A stretch of 58,105 nt of DNA, taken from Algoriphagus marincola HL-49. GTDB lineage: Bacteria; Bacteroidota; Bacteroidia; Cytophagales; Cyclobacteriaceae. The notes beneath the pieces are model-generated. The model was not told the origin of the DNA, did no database searches, and was given only the letters and a program-made list of their open reading frames with translations. Where the stretch lies: assembly GCA_001314815.1 (NCBI GenBank), contig LJXT01000006.1, positions 1-58,105 on the forward strand, read 5' to 3'. Position 1 is the first letter of the stretch, and every line of letters begins with the position of its first letter. This document shows, piece by piece, positions 14,728 through 24,176 of the stretch. The position numbers and the translations under genes are program-made.

Positions 14728-14761
14728 AAAACCTTCGAGGTTTTGAAAACCTCAAAGGTTT
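14728..14761. repeat. CCTTTGAGG palindromic repeat, copy 3
   Basis: AAACCTTCGAGGTTTTGAAA continues with ACCTCAAAGGTTT. It ends six bases before the hisIE start codon, so it lies in the 5' untranslated region of hisIE if that gene is translated from a long message. Confidence 0.75.
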
Positions 14762-14767
14762 AAGCAT

Positions 14768-15364
14768 ATGAACATCGACTTTAATAAAATGAACGGCCTT
14801 ATTCCCGCCATCGTACAAGACGCGGTTTCAGGCAAAGTCTTGATGCAGGGATATATGAATGAGGAAGCTTTGGAGAAAACAAAGGAATCCGGCATGGTGA
14901 CTTTTTTCTCCCGAAGTAAAAATAGGCTATGGACCAAAGGGGAAACTTCAGGTAATTTTATGGAGTTGGTTTCAATTGCGGGAGATTGTGACGGGGATTC
15001 AATTTTAGTAAAAGCAAATCCTCGTGGACCTGTCTGTCATACTGGCTCTGATACCTGCTGGGATGAAGAAAACTCGTCCAAGACAGGCTTTATCGACCAA
15101 CTGAGAGCCATCATCAAGGATAGAAAAAACAATCCATCGGACAAGTCTTATACTACTTCGCTGTTTGCCAAAGGTATCAACAAGGTCGCTCAGAAAGTAG
15201 GAGAGGAAGCGGTAGAAATCGTCATCGAAGCCAAGGATGACAATAAGGAATTGTTTTTGGGGGAGGCTGCAGATCTACTTTTTCATTATCTCGTCCTTTT
15301 GGAGGCCAAAGGCTATGAATTGGATGAGGTGATGGAGGTGTTGATTGATCGACATAAAAAGTAG
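14768..15364 (+). CDS. hisIE: Bifunctional phosphoribosyl-AMP cyclohydrolase / phosphoribosyl-ATP pyrophosphatase
   Basis: This 198-residue fusion performs steps two and three of His synthesis. The N-terminal HisI domain (about 1-105) has MQGYMNEEALEKT, SRSKNRLWTKGETSGN and metal-binding CDGDSI and CHTG motifs. The C-terminal HisE domain (about 110-198) has SYTTSLFAKGINKVAQKVGEEAVE and AADLLFHYLVLL. Length fits the fused form. It is the last his gene in the window; a 286-base repeat-filled gap separates it from hisF. Confidence 0.96.
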   Translation: MNIDFNKMNGLIPAIVQDAVSGKVLMQGYMNEEALEKTKESGMVTFFSRSKNRLWTKGETSGNFMELVSIAGDCDGDSILVKANPRGPVCHTGSDTCWDEENSSKTGFIDQLRAIIKDRKNNPSDKSYTTSLFAKGINKVAQKVGEEAVEIVIEAKDDNKELFLGEAADLLFHYLVLLEAKGYELDEVMEVLIDRHKK

Positions 15365-15418
15365 AAAACTTCAACCGCATGTATTCTAGTTAGAGGAAGT
15401 AAGTGATTATATTGAATT

Positions 15419-15634
15419 ATGAATCCCTTTGAAAGAATAACTATTAATCCTGAAATCTGCCATGGAAAGCCAACTATTCGTGGAATGCGTTGGCCTGTTG
15501 AAGTTTTGTTGGATTTGCTGGCTTCAGGGATGTCATTCGAGGAAATATTAGAAGATCACCCAGAACTTGAAAAAGAAGATATTTTTGAGGCTATCAAATT
15601 TGCAAGAGCTTCTCTTTCAGGATTAGCTAATTAG
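15419..15634 (+). CDS. DUF433-family antitoxin-like protein
   Basis: This 71-residue protein reads ITINPEICHGKPTIRGMRWP, then VEVLLDLLASGMSFEEILEDHPELEKEDI, the standard DUF433 pattern. DUF433 proteins commonly precede a DUF5615 (PIN-like) toxin and act as its antitoxin. No such partner follows: only 48 bases separate it from the convergent proA end, and no toxin-like frame is visible. It is therefore an orphan, or has another role. Confidence 0.75.
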   Translation: MNPFERITINPEICHGKPTIRGMRWPVEVLLDLLASGMSFEEILEDHPELEKEDIFEAIKFARASLSGLAN

Positions 15635-15682
15635 AATTTTTGATAATATTCAATTGAAAGCCAGATTTTTCATTTAGTTGGA

Positions 15683-16924
15683 TCAACTTCTCACCTGCCC
15701 ATTTCCCCTTATCACCCACTTATAGCTAGTTAACTCCCTCAAAGCCATCGGTCCTCGAGCATGTAGCTTTTGGGTGGAAATTCCGATTTCAGCACCCAAG
15801 CCAAATTGAGCCCCATCAGTAAATGCCGTGGAAGCATTGGCATAAACAGCTGCTGCATCTACTTCCAAAAGGAATCGCCGCATGTTTTCCTGGCTTTCTG
15901 AAACAATCGCCTCAGAATGTTTGGAAGAAAATGTCGAAATATGAGCAATCGCCTCTTCTAGGCTCCCCACTGTTTTGATAGCCAGTTGCAAACTCAAAAA
16001 CTCGGTTCCAAAATGCTCTGGCATTGCTTTTTGAATCAGTTCCTGTTCTTCCAAGTTGCTAAAAGCTTGTTCATCAGCATAGATTTTCACCCCGCTTTCC
16101 AATAAAGGCTGAATCAACTCATTCAGATTTTTCAATTGACTTTGATGAATAATCAGACAATCCAACGAATTACAAACGCTGGGTCTTCGGGTTTTGGCAT
16201 TATGGATGATGGCCTTGGCTTTATCCAAATCGGCCGTTTCATCCACATAGGTATGGACGATCCCTGCACCTGTCTCTATGACCGGGACTTTGGCATGCTC
16301 TCGCACAAAATTGATCAGGCCTTGAGAGCCTCTAGGAATGATGACATCCACATAATCCACCGCCTCCAAAAGGGCTTTCGTAGCATTGCGATCTGCGGGT
16401 AGCAGTTGGAAGGCTTCAGTAGGAATTCCATTCTTCTCTAAAACTTCATGAATGACAGAGATGATCGCCCGATTGGAATAATCCGCATCCGAACCTCCTT
16501 TCAATATCAAGCCATTTCCGGATTTCAAAGCAATGGAAAATACATCAAATGTAACGTTGGGTCTAGCCTCATAGATGATTCCTAAAACACCCAAAGGCAC
16601 CGTGACTTTTTCCAAGTACAATCCGTTGGGAAGCAGCTTTTCTTCCAATTTCAAATGCAATGGTGAAAGGAGTAGACTGACCTGTCTGATCTCCTCCGCG
16701 ATTCCGTCAATTCTAGCAGGTGTTAGCAGCAAGCGATCATACATGGGGTTGTCCTGATCCATCCGCTCTAGATCTTTCTTGTTTTCTGCCAAAATAAAAT
16801 CGGCCTTCTTGACCGCCACTTCTGCTAAATCGGTAAGCACTTTTTGTATCTGCTCTTCCGAAATAGCAATGAGTTTTCGGGACTTGTTTTTGACAGATTG
16901 GAAAATATCAGTGTAATCAGTCAT
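15683..16924 (-). CDS. proA: Glutamate-5-semialdehyde dehydrogenase (gamma-glutamyl phosphate reductase)
   Basis: This 413-residue NADPH-dependent enzyme makes glutamate semialdehyde in Pro synthesis. The catalytic Cys lies in [14 protein letters not shown], and family blocks such as [17 protein letters not shown] and [11 protein letters not shown] are clear. The ATG at 16922-16924 overlaps the proB end by 8 bases; an in-frame TTG at 16930 is less likely. proB and proA form a translationally coupled pair. Confidence 0.96.
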   Translation of the reverse strand: MTDYTDIFQSVKNKSRKLIAISEEQIQKVLTDLAEVAVKKADFILAENKKDLERMDQDNPMYDRLLLTPARIDGIAEEIRQVSLLLSPLHLKLEEKLLPNGLYLEKVTVPLGVLGIIYEARPNVTFDVFSIALKSGNGLILKGGSDADYSNRAIISVIHEVLEKNGIPTEAFQLLPADRNATKALLEAVDYVDVIIPRGSQGLINFVREHAKVPVIETGAGIVHTYVDETADLDKAKAIIHNAKTRRPSVCNSLDCLIIHQSQLKNLNELIQPLLESGVKIYADEQAFSNLEEQELIQKAMPEHFGTEFLSLQLAIKTVGSLEEAIAHISTFSSKHSEAIVSESQENMRRFLLEVDAAAVYANASTAFTDGAQFGLGAEIGISTQKLHARGPMALRELTSYKWVIRGNGQVRS

Positions 16925-17999
16925 GGTCAAATAAGTATAAGTAATCGTAGTGGATAAGGGCTTTTTGGTTCTTTAGCCCAAGCTTTTCAGCCGCTGATTT
17001 GGATGAATACTCAGCCCTTCCTAAGCCTATCTTTATTCCTTTTTCATCTCGAATCAGCAAAATGTCACCTTTGGAAAATTCACCCTCTATCCGGGTGACT
17101 CCGACGGGAAGGAGGCTGCGAATGACAGCTGAGGTTAATGAAGCTCTGGCTCCCTCGTTGATAAAGACTTCTCCTTTGTAGTATTGAGCGCCATGGGCTA
17201 GCCATTTTTTCGGAGCTTGTTTTTTCTTTTTTGGTTCAAAATGGGTGCAGGCAAGTTTCCCTGCCAGATATTCCTCCAATACCCCATCTCGTTTGCCATT
17301 CGCAATGATGACATTGATTCCCAAGTCGGCAGATTTTTTTGCGGTAGAAAACTTGGTCAGCATGCCTCCTCTTCCAAAGGAGGATTTGGCAGCGGAGATG
17401 TATTCAGAAAGGTCCTTGGTATCAGAAGAAACCCATTCGATGAGTTTTGAATCTGGGTCTGCAGGGTTTCCGGTGAAAATTCCATCCACATTAGAAAGTA
17501 ATATCAGACTGTCAGCATTGACCATGGCTGCGGTCAAACTGGCGAGTTCATCATTGTCTGTAAACATCAACTCCGTGATCGTAACAGTATCGTTTTCATT
17601 GACGATCGGAAGAATATTTTGCTGCATCAGCCCTTCCATGCAGTTCTTCATGTTCAGAAAATGCTTTCGATCCCGAAAATCCTCCTTGGTCACTAGGATT
17701 TGGGCTACTGATTGTCCCTGTTTTTGGAAAAGTCGCTGATAGGCCTCAATCAGATAAACCTGACCGGTAGCTGCCCAAATTTGGCGCTTGCTGATTGGGT
17801 TTAGTTTTTCTGGAATAGAAACCGCCTGTCTACCAAAAGCCACCGCACCAGAGCTTACCAGCACAAGTTTGTTCCCGGCTTTCAAAAGCTGCATGATTTG
17901 ACCGACCAAATGCTCCATTCTGCCAAGATCGGGCAGGCCATCTGCTTGAGTCAGTACATTTGAGCCGATTTTAATGACTAGGGTGCTGGGATGCTTCAT
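16917..17999 (-). CDS. proB: Glutamate 5-kinase with PUA domain
   Basis: This 360-residue protein phosphorylates glutamate, the committed step of Pro synthesis. The amino-acid-kinase domain (about 1-255) has [19 protein letters not shown] and IVNENDTVT. The C-terminal PUA domain (about 270-355) includes [16 protein letters not shown] and [14 protein letters not shown]. Pro feedback usually acts on the kinase domain. It overlaps proA by 8 bases, and the ubiA-like gene lies upstream on the same strand with a gap of about 75 bases. Confidence 0.96.
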   Translation of the reverse strand: MKHPSTLVIKIGSNVLTQADGLPDLGRMEHLVGQIMQLLKAGNKLVLVSSGAVAFGRQAVSIPEKLNPISKRQIWAATGQVYLIEAYQRLFQKQGQSVAQILVTKEDFRDRKHFLNMKNCMEGLMQQNILPIVNENDTVTITELMFTDNDELASLTAAMVNADSLILLSNVDGIFTGNPADPDSKLIEWVSSDTKDLSEYISAAKSSFGRGGMLTKFSTAKKSADLGINVIIANGKRDGVLEEYLAGKLACTHFEPKKKKQAPKKWLAHGAQYYKGEVFINEGARASLTSAVIRSLLPVGVTRIEGEFSKGDILLIRDEKGIKIGLGRAEYSSKSAAEKLGLKNQKALIHYDYLYLFDHD

Positions 18000-18075
18000 T
18001 GATGAAGAATTTTTATAAAAATATTCCGAATGTTGTGGAATTGCTAAAATTTAGCCGATTACTCGTTTTTCCACT

Positions 18076-18951
18076 TTACAAAAAACCCATGCTTAGGGTA
18101 CCGACTAGCATCAGGATTTTTGCAAAAGTGCTCAACTCGGTAAAGTGTGCTTTGCGATCTGAAACGTAAACTTTCCGCATAAACCAGATGAAAAAGAAGC
18201 CTAAAATCCCGAAATAGTAGAATAGTTCTGGCTTGTTGAGCTCTATAGTCACAATGCTGATTGCAGATACAAAGCAGATGGCAATAATGAAAATGACTTG
18301 CTTGGTCTTTCGGAATCCCAGTACGATAGGAAGCGTTTGGCAGCCATGCTTTCTGTCCCCATCCCGGTCTTCGATGTCTTTGATGATTTCGCGGATGAGG
18401 TTGAGAAAAAAGGCGAAAATGGCATAAGTAAAGACCAAGAGCTCATTTTTTTGATAATAAAAGGCTACCAAATAAACAGAGAGTCCTGTGAGGAAAGCCA
18501 CGGTGAGATTGCCTATAAAAGGCTTTCTTTTGAGTTGGTTACTGTATAGCCAAAGAAGAAAGGCTGCGATAAAGTTGACTAGACCAATTCTCGGCGCAAC
18601 CAAAACACCGAGCCCAATACCAGTAAAATTAAAAATGGTATGCAGAAATATGACTACTCGTCTCTTGATGCCTTTTCCGACGATGACCTCATTGGGACGA
18701 TTGACATAGTCAATTTTGACATCGTAATAATCATTGATCATGTAGCCTGCAGCAGTAATGATCAAGGTGGACAGAATCAAAATATACAGCTTGAAGTCCT
18801 CCAATACAGGAAGTCCTGTCTGACTAGTCTCGACCAGAAAATAGGCCGTCATCAGCTGTGTGAATGCCACCAGCAGTAAATTGATAGGTCTGCTGATCCG
18901 TAGCAAACTGCTGATAGAGATGTTTCGCTCAATGGTGGCGTTTTGATTCAT
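18076..18951 (-). CDS. UbiA-family prenyltransferase
   Basis: This 291-residue membrane protein has about eight or nine hydrophobic segments. It has the two Asp-rich motifs of the family: NDYYDVKID (residues 73-81) and DIEDRDGD further on, which bind Mg and the prenyl diphosphate. Bacteroidota proteins of this type are often annotated as geranylgeranylglycerol-phosphate geranylgeranyltransferase; the acceptor cannot be told from sequence. ATG 18951 (MNQNATIERNISISS) is chosen over an upstream start at 19041. A TATGTTTG box on the minus strand (18955-18962) sits directly before the start and could be a -7 element, though a -33 element is not evident. Confidence 0.88.
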   Translation of the reverse strand: MNQNATIERNISISSLLRISRPINLLLVAFTQLMTAYFLVETSQTGLPVLEDFKLYILILSTLIITAAGYMINDYYDVKIDYVNRPNEVIVGKGIKRRVVIFLHTIFNFTGIGLGVLVAPRIGLVNFIAAFLLWLYSNQLKRKPFIGNLTVAFLTGLSVYLVAFYYQKNELLVFTYAIFAFFLNLIREIIKDIEDRDGDRKHGCQTLPIVLGFRKTKQVIFIIAICFVSAISIVTIELNKPELFYYFGILGFFFIWFMRKVYVSDRKAHFTELSTFAKILMLVGTLSMGFL

Positions 18952-19084
18952 ATTCAAACATACTAAATTAGGGCATCCGAGGTTTAAGGAAATGTTTTTT
19001 TGCTTAATGAAATCGATTCCGATTAAAGATTCTGTAAACAATCCGAGATTAATTAAATTAATCTTTTGAACTCAAACCCAAAAT

Positions 19085-20464
19085 ATGATGGACCCAAAAG
19101 ACGCCCAATCCAGAAGAGACTTTATTGCTTTAACAGGAGGACTACTTGCCGGAAGCATGTTTGTTCATCCTGTAGCTGAAGCGCTTTCACTTTTTGAAAA
19201 GGAAAAAAAGAATCAAAAGATGCGATTGGCTCTGGTAGGAACAGGGATTCGGGGAACCACGATGTTTGGAAGAGATGTGGTCAGGGCCTATGGTGATCTA
19301 GTGGAGTTTGTAGGCTTATGCGATATCAATGAAGGGCGCTTGCGATATGGAAGGGAATTTATCGGGGTAGATTGCCCGATATTCACAGATGGTGATCAGA
19401 TGATTAAAGAGACCAAGCCGGATGTGTTGATTGTCACCACTATGGACAGCACACATCACGAGTACATTATCAAAGGATTGGAAAATGGGATTCATGTCAT
19501 TTCCGAAAAACCCATGACCACTGATGAGTTTAAATGCCAGGCGATTTTGGATGCAGAGCGCAAATCAGGAAAGAAACTGATAGTGACTTTTAATTATCGC
19601 TATTCTCCTCATCGTCAGCGAATGTACGAGATCCTGCGGGCAGGAGATATTGGAGAGCTGACATCCGTTGACTTTCATTGGTATTTAGATGTGTACCATG
19701 GGTCCGATTATTTCAGAAGGTGGCATCGCAGAAAAGAATTTGGGGGGACGCTATTGGTGCATAAATCCACACACCATTTCGATTTGTTGAATTGGTGGAT
19801 AGATTCAGATCCAGAGGAAGTTTTTGCCTTTGGAGAGTTGGAATTTTATGGCAAAAATGGACCATTCCGAGGGAAAAATTGTCGTACCTGTCCGCACAAA
19901 GATGATTGTGACTTTTTCTGGGATATTACAAGAAATGGGCATTTGAAAAAGCTCTATGTGGATAATGCACAATACGACGGTTATGATCGAGATGGCTGTG
20001 TATTCCGTGAGGACGTGGATATCTACGATAAAATGGCCGTGCAAATCAAGTATAAAAATAAGGTTCAGGTTAGTTACTCACTGACTACTTATTCGCCTTA
20101 TGAAGGCTATCGCATTGCATTTAATGGGACGAAAGGTCGGCTCGAAGCCTGGATCAAAGAAAGACAGCCTTGGGAGGAAAAAGCCGAAGATGTGCTTTAC
20201 CTGACAACCAACTTTGGGGAGCGAAAGGAGATAGTCATACCCCACGGTGGTGGAGGTCATGGTGGAGGCGATACCCGTCTAAAGGATAAGCTTTTCAAAG
20301 ACCCTGAAATGGCTGATCCTTGGCGTCAATCGGCTGGAAGTCGAGATGGAGCCATGTCAATTTTGGTAGGTATCGCAGCTCGAAATAGCATCGAATCCAA
20401 GAAGCCAGTCAACATAGCCGACTTGACTGACATTGAGCTAAAGGAAAGTGGGAGAGGTGTCTAG
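19085..20464 (+). CDS. Gfo/Idh/MocA-family oxidoreductase with Tat signal
   Basis: This 459-residue protein starts with SRRDFIALTGGLLAGSMFV, a twin-arginine signal. A Rossmann part follows (RLALVGTGIRGTTMFG), then the family's EKPMTTDEF motif. Such enzymes oxidise or rearrange sugars using bound NAD(H), and the Tat signal implies export in folded form to the periplasm. A short Cys/His cluster (KNCRTCPHKDDC) may bind metal. It ends 3 bases before the convergent DeoR-type regulator. Substrate unknown. Confidence 0.88.
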   Translation: MMDPKDAQSRRDFIALTGGLLAGSMFVHPVAEALSLFEKEKKNQKMRLALVGTGIRGTTMFGRDVVRAYGDLVEFVGLCDINEGRLRYGREFIGVDCPIFTDGDQMIKETKPDVLIVTTMDSTHHEYIIKGLENGIHVISEKPMTTDEFKCQAILDAERKSGKKLIVTFNYRYSPHRQRMYEILRAGDIGELTSVDFHWYLDVYHGSDYFRRWHRRKEFGGTLLVHKSTHHFDLLNWWIDSDPEEVFAFGELEFYGKNGPFRGKNCRTCPHKDDCDFFWDITRNGHLKKLYVDNAQYDGYDRDGCVFREDVDIYDKMAVQIKYKNKVQVSYSLTTYSPYEGYRIAFNGTKGRLEAWIKERQPWEEKAEDVLYLTTNFGERKEIVIPHGGGGHGGGDTRLKDKLFKDPEMADPWRQSAGSRDGAMSILVGIAARNSIESKKPVNIADLTDIELKESGRGV

Positions 20465-20467
20465 CCT

Positions 20468-21217
20468 CTAAACGATCTTCAAATGAAAAGGCCGGAACGC
20501 GTCGAGCTTAGAATCCATCGGATCCAATTCGGTCACCAAGGTGTCGACTTCCGTCAGGCTGCAGGTCCGGTATTTTTGGACACTGTGTAACTTATCCGAC
20601 ACGGATAGGATAATCGTCCGTTTAGCCGCTTGAATCATCGCCTGCTTCACTTGGATGACTTCCCAGTCAAATTCTGTGAGTCCTGCCTCAGCATCTAAAT
20701 AGCCCGTGCCTAGGATGCAAAGGTCTACTTTGAGTCGATTGAGCGCATTGACAACCGTGCCGCCAATGGCAAATTTTGATTCGTGCTGTAGCTTTCCGCC
20801 CAAAAAGAAAACTTCTACTTCCGGCAACTCCAAAAGCTGCACAGCGATATGCAAACTGGGAGTAAAGACTGTCAAAGGAAATTTCCTTGGGATCATCTTT
20901 GCCACCTCCAAATTGGTCGTACCCCCACTCATCAGGATGACTTGACCTTCGGAAAGTAATGAAACGGTCTTTTCGGCGATTTTAATCTTTTTGGAAAGGA
21001 GATAAGTATTTCCATCTTCTTTGGAAAAGTTCATAAAGCCAAATGATGTGGCTCCACCATGGACTTTTTTTAGCTTTTTTTCCTTGTCGAGTTCCTTGAC
21101 ATCGCGACGAACGGTATCGATAGAGACTTCGAGTGCTTCTGCTAGGTCATTGAGCAAAACTCTGTGATGAAGATGTACTTGGTCGAGAATGAACTTTTGC
21201 CGTTCTTCTTTAAGCAT
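20468..21217 (-). CDS. DeoR/GlpR-family transcriptional regulator
   Basis: This 249-residue repressor-like protein starts LKEERQKFILDQVHLHHRVL, followed by LAEALEVSIDTVRRDVKEL, the DeoR winged HTH (about 1-57). The C-terminal sugar-phosphate sensor domain includes LMSGGTTNLEVAK and FFLGGKLQ. It is divergent from the peptidoglycan-salvage run beginning at 21379, and the 161-base gap holds two TTGCAAAAAAT repeats that may be its operator. A role in controlling amino-sugar uptake or recycling is an inference from that layout. Confidence 0.9.
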   Translation of the reverse strand: MLKEERQKFILDQVHLHHRVLLNDLAEALEVSIDTVRRDVKELDKEKKLKKVHGGATSFGFMNFSKEDGNTYLLSKKIKIAEKTVSLLSEGQVILMSGGTTNLEVAKMIPRKFPLTVFTPSLHIAVQLLELPEVEVFFLGGKLQHESKFAIGGTVVNALNRLKVDLCILGTGYLDAEAGLTEFDWEVIQVKQAMIQAAKRTIILSVSDKLHSVQKYRTCSLTEVDTLVTELDPMDSKLDAFRPFHLKIV

Positions 21218-21260
21218 TTTGGGTTGATTGTTTTTGGAAGCTAATCAAAACAGCAAAAAC

Positions 21261-21301
21261 TTGCAAAAAATCCGGCCTTTTAGATGTGCTTTGCAAAAAA
21301 T
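21261..21301. promoter_or_regulatory. Direct repeat TTGCAAAAAAT, candidate operator
   Basis: TTGCAAAAAAT occurs at 21261-21271 and 21291-21301, start to start 30 bases, roughly three helical turns. Both copies are followed by CGG-type sequence. They lie between the divergent DeoR-type gene and the amidase gene. Confidence 0.4.
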
Positions 21302-21378
21302 TGCGGGATTTTCTTCTCAATCCTGCAAATTTCTAGGTAGTTTAGCTATTGAGTACTATTCAAAATTTGACCCAAAAT

Positions 21379-22062
21379 ATGAAGAAGCGCCAAACTCACC
21401 CTTTCATCTTTAGCCTACTGATTCCATTACTTTTTTTCTCCTGTAAATCCCAACAGCAGGCTACTTTTCGAATCATTGATAAGCCGATAACTTGGAATGC
21501 TGAGCGCGAGCAGCTTTCCATTCAATACCTGAAGGACCGGCATGGTTTGGTGAAAGATAAGGCCACGATAGACCCTCAAATGGTCGTAGTCCATTGGACA
21601 GCCATCGACAATGTGGAGGTGACATTTGATGTTTTTGATTCCCCGACTTTGGGAGGAAGGGAAGATCTGACAAGTGCCAGCAATTTGAATGTATCAAGTC
21701 AGTTTCTGATAGATCGGGATGGGACGATTTTTCGGCTTTTACCCGATACAACTTTTGCCAGACACACCATTGGGTTAAACTATTGTGCTGTGGGGATAGA
21801 AAATGTGGGAGGACCTGACGCTCCTTTGACTTCTGCTCAGCTTCGTGCAAACGAGGAGTTGATTCGCTATCTCCGCAAAAAGTACCCGGCCATTGACTAC
21901 GTAATCGGGCATCACGAATACCAACTTTTCCAAGACACTCCACTGTGGAAGGAGGCCGATCCAGATTACCGCACTGTGAAAACTGATCCAGGAGATGAGT
22001 TTATGGAGGAGCTTCGCAAAAACCTTTCAGACCTTGGATTAAAACCACTTCCTCAACTATAA
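21379..22062 (+). CDS. N-acetylmuramoyl-L-alanine amidase, lipoprotein
   Basis: This 227-residue protein has a lipoprotein signal (LIPLLFFSCKS) and an amidase_2 domain. Zinc ligand regions are visible as MVVVHWTA (first His), FARHTIGLNYCAVGIENVGG (second) and VIGHHEYQLF (third region). It cuts the bond between MurNAc and the stem peptide and would face the periplasm. ATG 21379 is chosen because the lipoprotein signal begins there; an upstream start at 21349 would spoil it. It opens a same-strand run that continues with the GHL10 gene 6 bases later. Confidence 0.88.
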   Translation: MKKRQTHPFIFSLLIPLLFFSCKSQQQATFRIIDKPITWNAEREQLSIQYLKDRHGLVKDKATIDPQMVVVHWTAIDNVEVTFDVFDSPTLGGREDLTSASNLNVSSQFLIDRDGTIFRLLPDTTFARHTIGLNYCAVGIENVGGPDAPLTSAQLRANEELIRYLRKKYPAIDYVIGHHEYQLFQDTPLWKEADPDYRTVKTDPGDEFMEELRKNLSDLGLKPLPQL

Positions 22063-22068
22063 TTTTTA

Positions 22069-23700
22069 ATGAAGGTCTATTCAAGATTTGTTTTTGCGCT
22101 GTTACTAGTATCGATTTTCGCTTGTAAATCTCAACAGGAGTTTTCGCAAGACCGACGAGATATCAAAACAGATACCCCTGAAGTAAAGGACGAAGAAGTG
22201 CCGACAAGACCTCTGCCTGATTCCCCCGTTTTGCTCCAACCACTTTCTTTTGAAATGCCTGAAATTCCACGTGAATTCAGAGGAGTTTGGATTGCTACGG
22301 TGGTGAATATTGATTGGCCAGAGTCTGGAACTGACAGTTGGTCTAAGCAGAAAGAGGATTTCCTCGTGCTTTTAGATCACTACAAGAATTTAAATTTCAA
22401 TGCCGTGATTGTGCAGGTACGGGCTGCGGGAGATGCTTTCTACCCGAGCCGGCATGCCCCTTGGTCCCGATATTTGACTGGAAAGGAAGGCGTAGCTCCT
22501 CAGACTTCCGAAAATCCTTTGACTTGGATGATCAAAGCGGCGCATGATAGAGGCTTAGAATTTCATGCATGGCTGAATCCTTACCGCGCGACTTTTGATG
22601 ATAAAACAGAAACCTTGAGTCAGGAACATGATTTTTTCCAACATCCCGATTGGATGCTCAAGTACGGAACCAAATACTATTACAACCCTGGCTTGCCTGA
22701 GGTGAAGGAGAAACTTTTGGCAGTCATCAAGGAGTTGGTGGATGGGTACGATATTGATGCCATTCATTTTGACGATTATTTCTATCCTTACAAGGTTCAA
22801 AATCAGAGATTTCCTGATCAAAAGACTTTTGAAAAATATAAAAAGCCAGGCCAGACCATTGAAGATTGGAGAAGGGATAATGTAAACTCCCTGATTCAAG
22901 TTATTCATCAAACTGTCAAAACAAGCAAGCCTTGGGTGCAATTTGGGATTTCTCCCTTTGGAGTGTGGCGGAATCAGGACAGAGATCCTAGAGGCTCTCC
23001 GACCCGAGCCGGACAAACTAACTACGATGATTTGTATGCTGATCCCTTGACTTGGATGCAAAACGGTTGGATTGATTACCTCATTCCTCAGCTGTACTGG
23101 AGTATGGACTATGAGTTGGCTAGCTATCGCAAACTCAATGACTGGTGGGCTGCCAATAGCTATCAAACCAATGTCTATATCGGTAACGGACCCTACAAAA
23201 TTCGCGATAATGCAGACATTGCATGGGATAATCCCAAAGAAATCAACAATCAAGTTCAATACACCCGAACGCTCATGGAGATTCAAGGAAATGCCTTTTT
23301 CTCAGCAAAATCCCTTTTCTCAAAAAATCAGGATGTCGCCAACTTGCTCAAGCAAGAATTATATGACAGCCCTACCTTACCACCGGCTTTCGAACCCACT
23401 GAGCCAGTCTTGATTGAAACTCCTCAGGTTTTACAAGTAGAAGCAAACAGAGACTGGACGAAGGTATCACTCGAAAAGCCTCTAGACCCTGCCATCCGCT
23501 ATGCCATGGTGCAAGGAGCAGATGAACTAAGCACGCTCGCTGAAGCCGAGATTCACACAGTTTGGGTAGGCGGACAGCGTGCAAGGGCATTGGAAGTGAG
23601 CAGTTTAAATACCAATTATCTCGCGATCCGATGGATTGATCATTTTGGTAGAATCGTTCAAACTCAGGTATTTCAAACCCCCAAAAAAACAAAGCCATGA
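22069..23700 (+). CDS. GHL10 family 10-like glycosylhydrolase, lipoprotein
   Basis: This 543-residue protein begins with a lipoprotein signal (LLLVSIFACKSQQ) and has the GHL10 (formerly DUF187) signature EFRGVWIATVVNIDWP, with the active-site region DIDAIHFDDYFYPY. A smaller C-terminal domain follows. Related proteins occur in Bacteroidota peptidoglycan-salvage clusters and are thought to act on glycan fragments. It follows the amidase by 6 bases and overlaps the GNAT gene by 4 bases (ATGA), so it is part of a coupled operon. Substrate is inferred from context only. Confidence 0.88.
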   Translation: MKVYSRFVFALLLVSIFACKSQQEFSQDRRDIKTDTPEVKDEEVPTRPLPDSPVLLQPLSFEMPEIPREFRGVWIATVVNIDWPESGTDSWSKQKEDFLVLLDHYKNLNFNAVIVQVRAAGDAFYPSRHAPWSRYLTGKEGVAPQTSENPLTWMIKAAHDRGLEFHAWLNPYRATFDDKTETLSQEHDFFQHPDWMLKYGTKYYYNPGLPEVKEKLLAVIKELVDGYDIDAIHFDDYFYPYKVQNQRFPDQKTFEKYKKPGQTIEDWRRDNVNSLIQVIHQTVKTSKPWVQFGISPFGVWRNQDRDPRGSPTRAGQTNYDDLYADPLTWMQNGWIDYLIPQLYWSMDYELASYRKLNDWWAANSYQTNVYIGNGPYKIRDNADIAWDNPKEINNQVQYTRTLMEIQGNAFFSAKSLFSKNQDVANLLKQELYDSPTLPPAFEPTEPVLIETPQVLQVEANRDWTKVSLEKPLDPAIRYAMVQGADELSTLAEAEIHTVWVGGQRARALEVSSLNTNYLAIRWIDHFGRIVQTQVFQTPKKTKP

Positions 23701-24176
23701 AGGATATGCTCGTTCGTTTGATTGATTTGCCTTCTTCACTGGACATAGAGAAAAGGCTTTCCACCAAAGAGGGAATTATTTTTCGGCGGGCCATAGCTCC
23801 AGAAAAGGCATTGGTTTGTGATTGGGTGATGGAGCAGTTTGGCGCCTACTGGAAGTCGGAAGTGGAAGTTGCATTCAGTAGACAACCTGTGAGTTGCTGG
23901 ATAGCCCAGCGGGGAAATGAGATTTTGGGTTTTGCTTGCTATGAGTCAACAGCAAAGAATTTTTTTGGCCCAACAGGCACCCTGGAGTCCGAGCGGGGAA
24001 AAGGCATAGGCAAGGTACTTCTGATCAAGTCACTTGAGTCACTCCGTGAATTAGGCTATGTCTATGCCATTATTGGCGGAGTGGGGCCTGCAGAGTTTTA
24101 TGAAAAGGCTGTAGGAGCAACAATCATCGATGGCTCAGAAATCAGTATTTACCAGCATTTACTCAGAAAATCATGA
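23697..24176 (+). CDS. GNAT-family N-acetyltransferase
   Basis: This 159-residue protein has the acetyl-CoA loop region in ESERGKGIGKVLLIKSLESLRELG and the C-terminal FYEKAVGATIIDGSEISIY. It overlaps the GHL10 stop and the AmpG-like start by 4 bases each, so translation of the three is linked. In this setting an amino-sugar or cell-wall peptide acceptor is plausible, but the acceptor cannot be seen in the sequence. Confidence 0.87.
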   Translation: MKDMLVRLIDLPSSLDIEKRLSTKEGIIFRRAIAPEKALVCDWVMEQFGAYWKSEVEVAFSRQPVSCWIAQRGNEILGFACYESTAKNFFGPTGTLESERGKGIGKVLLIKSLESLRELGYVYAIIGGVGPAEFYEKAVGATIIDGSEISIYQHLLRKS

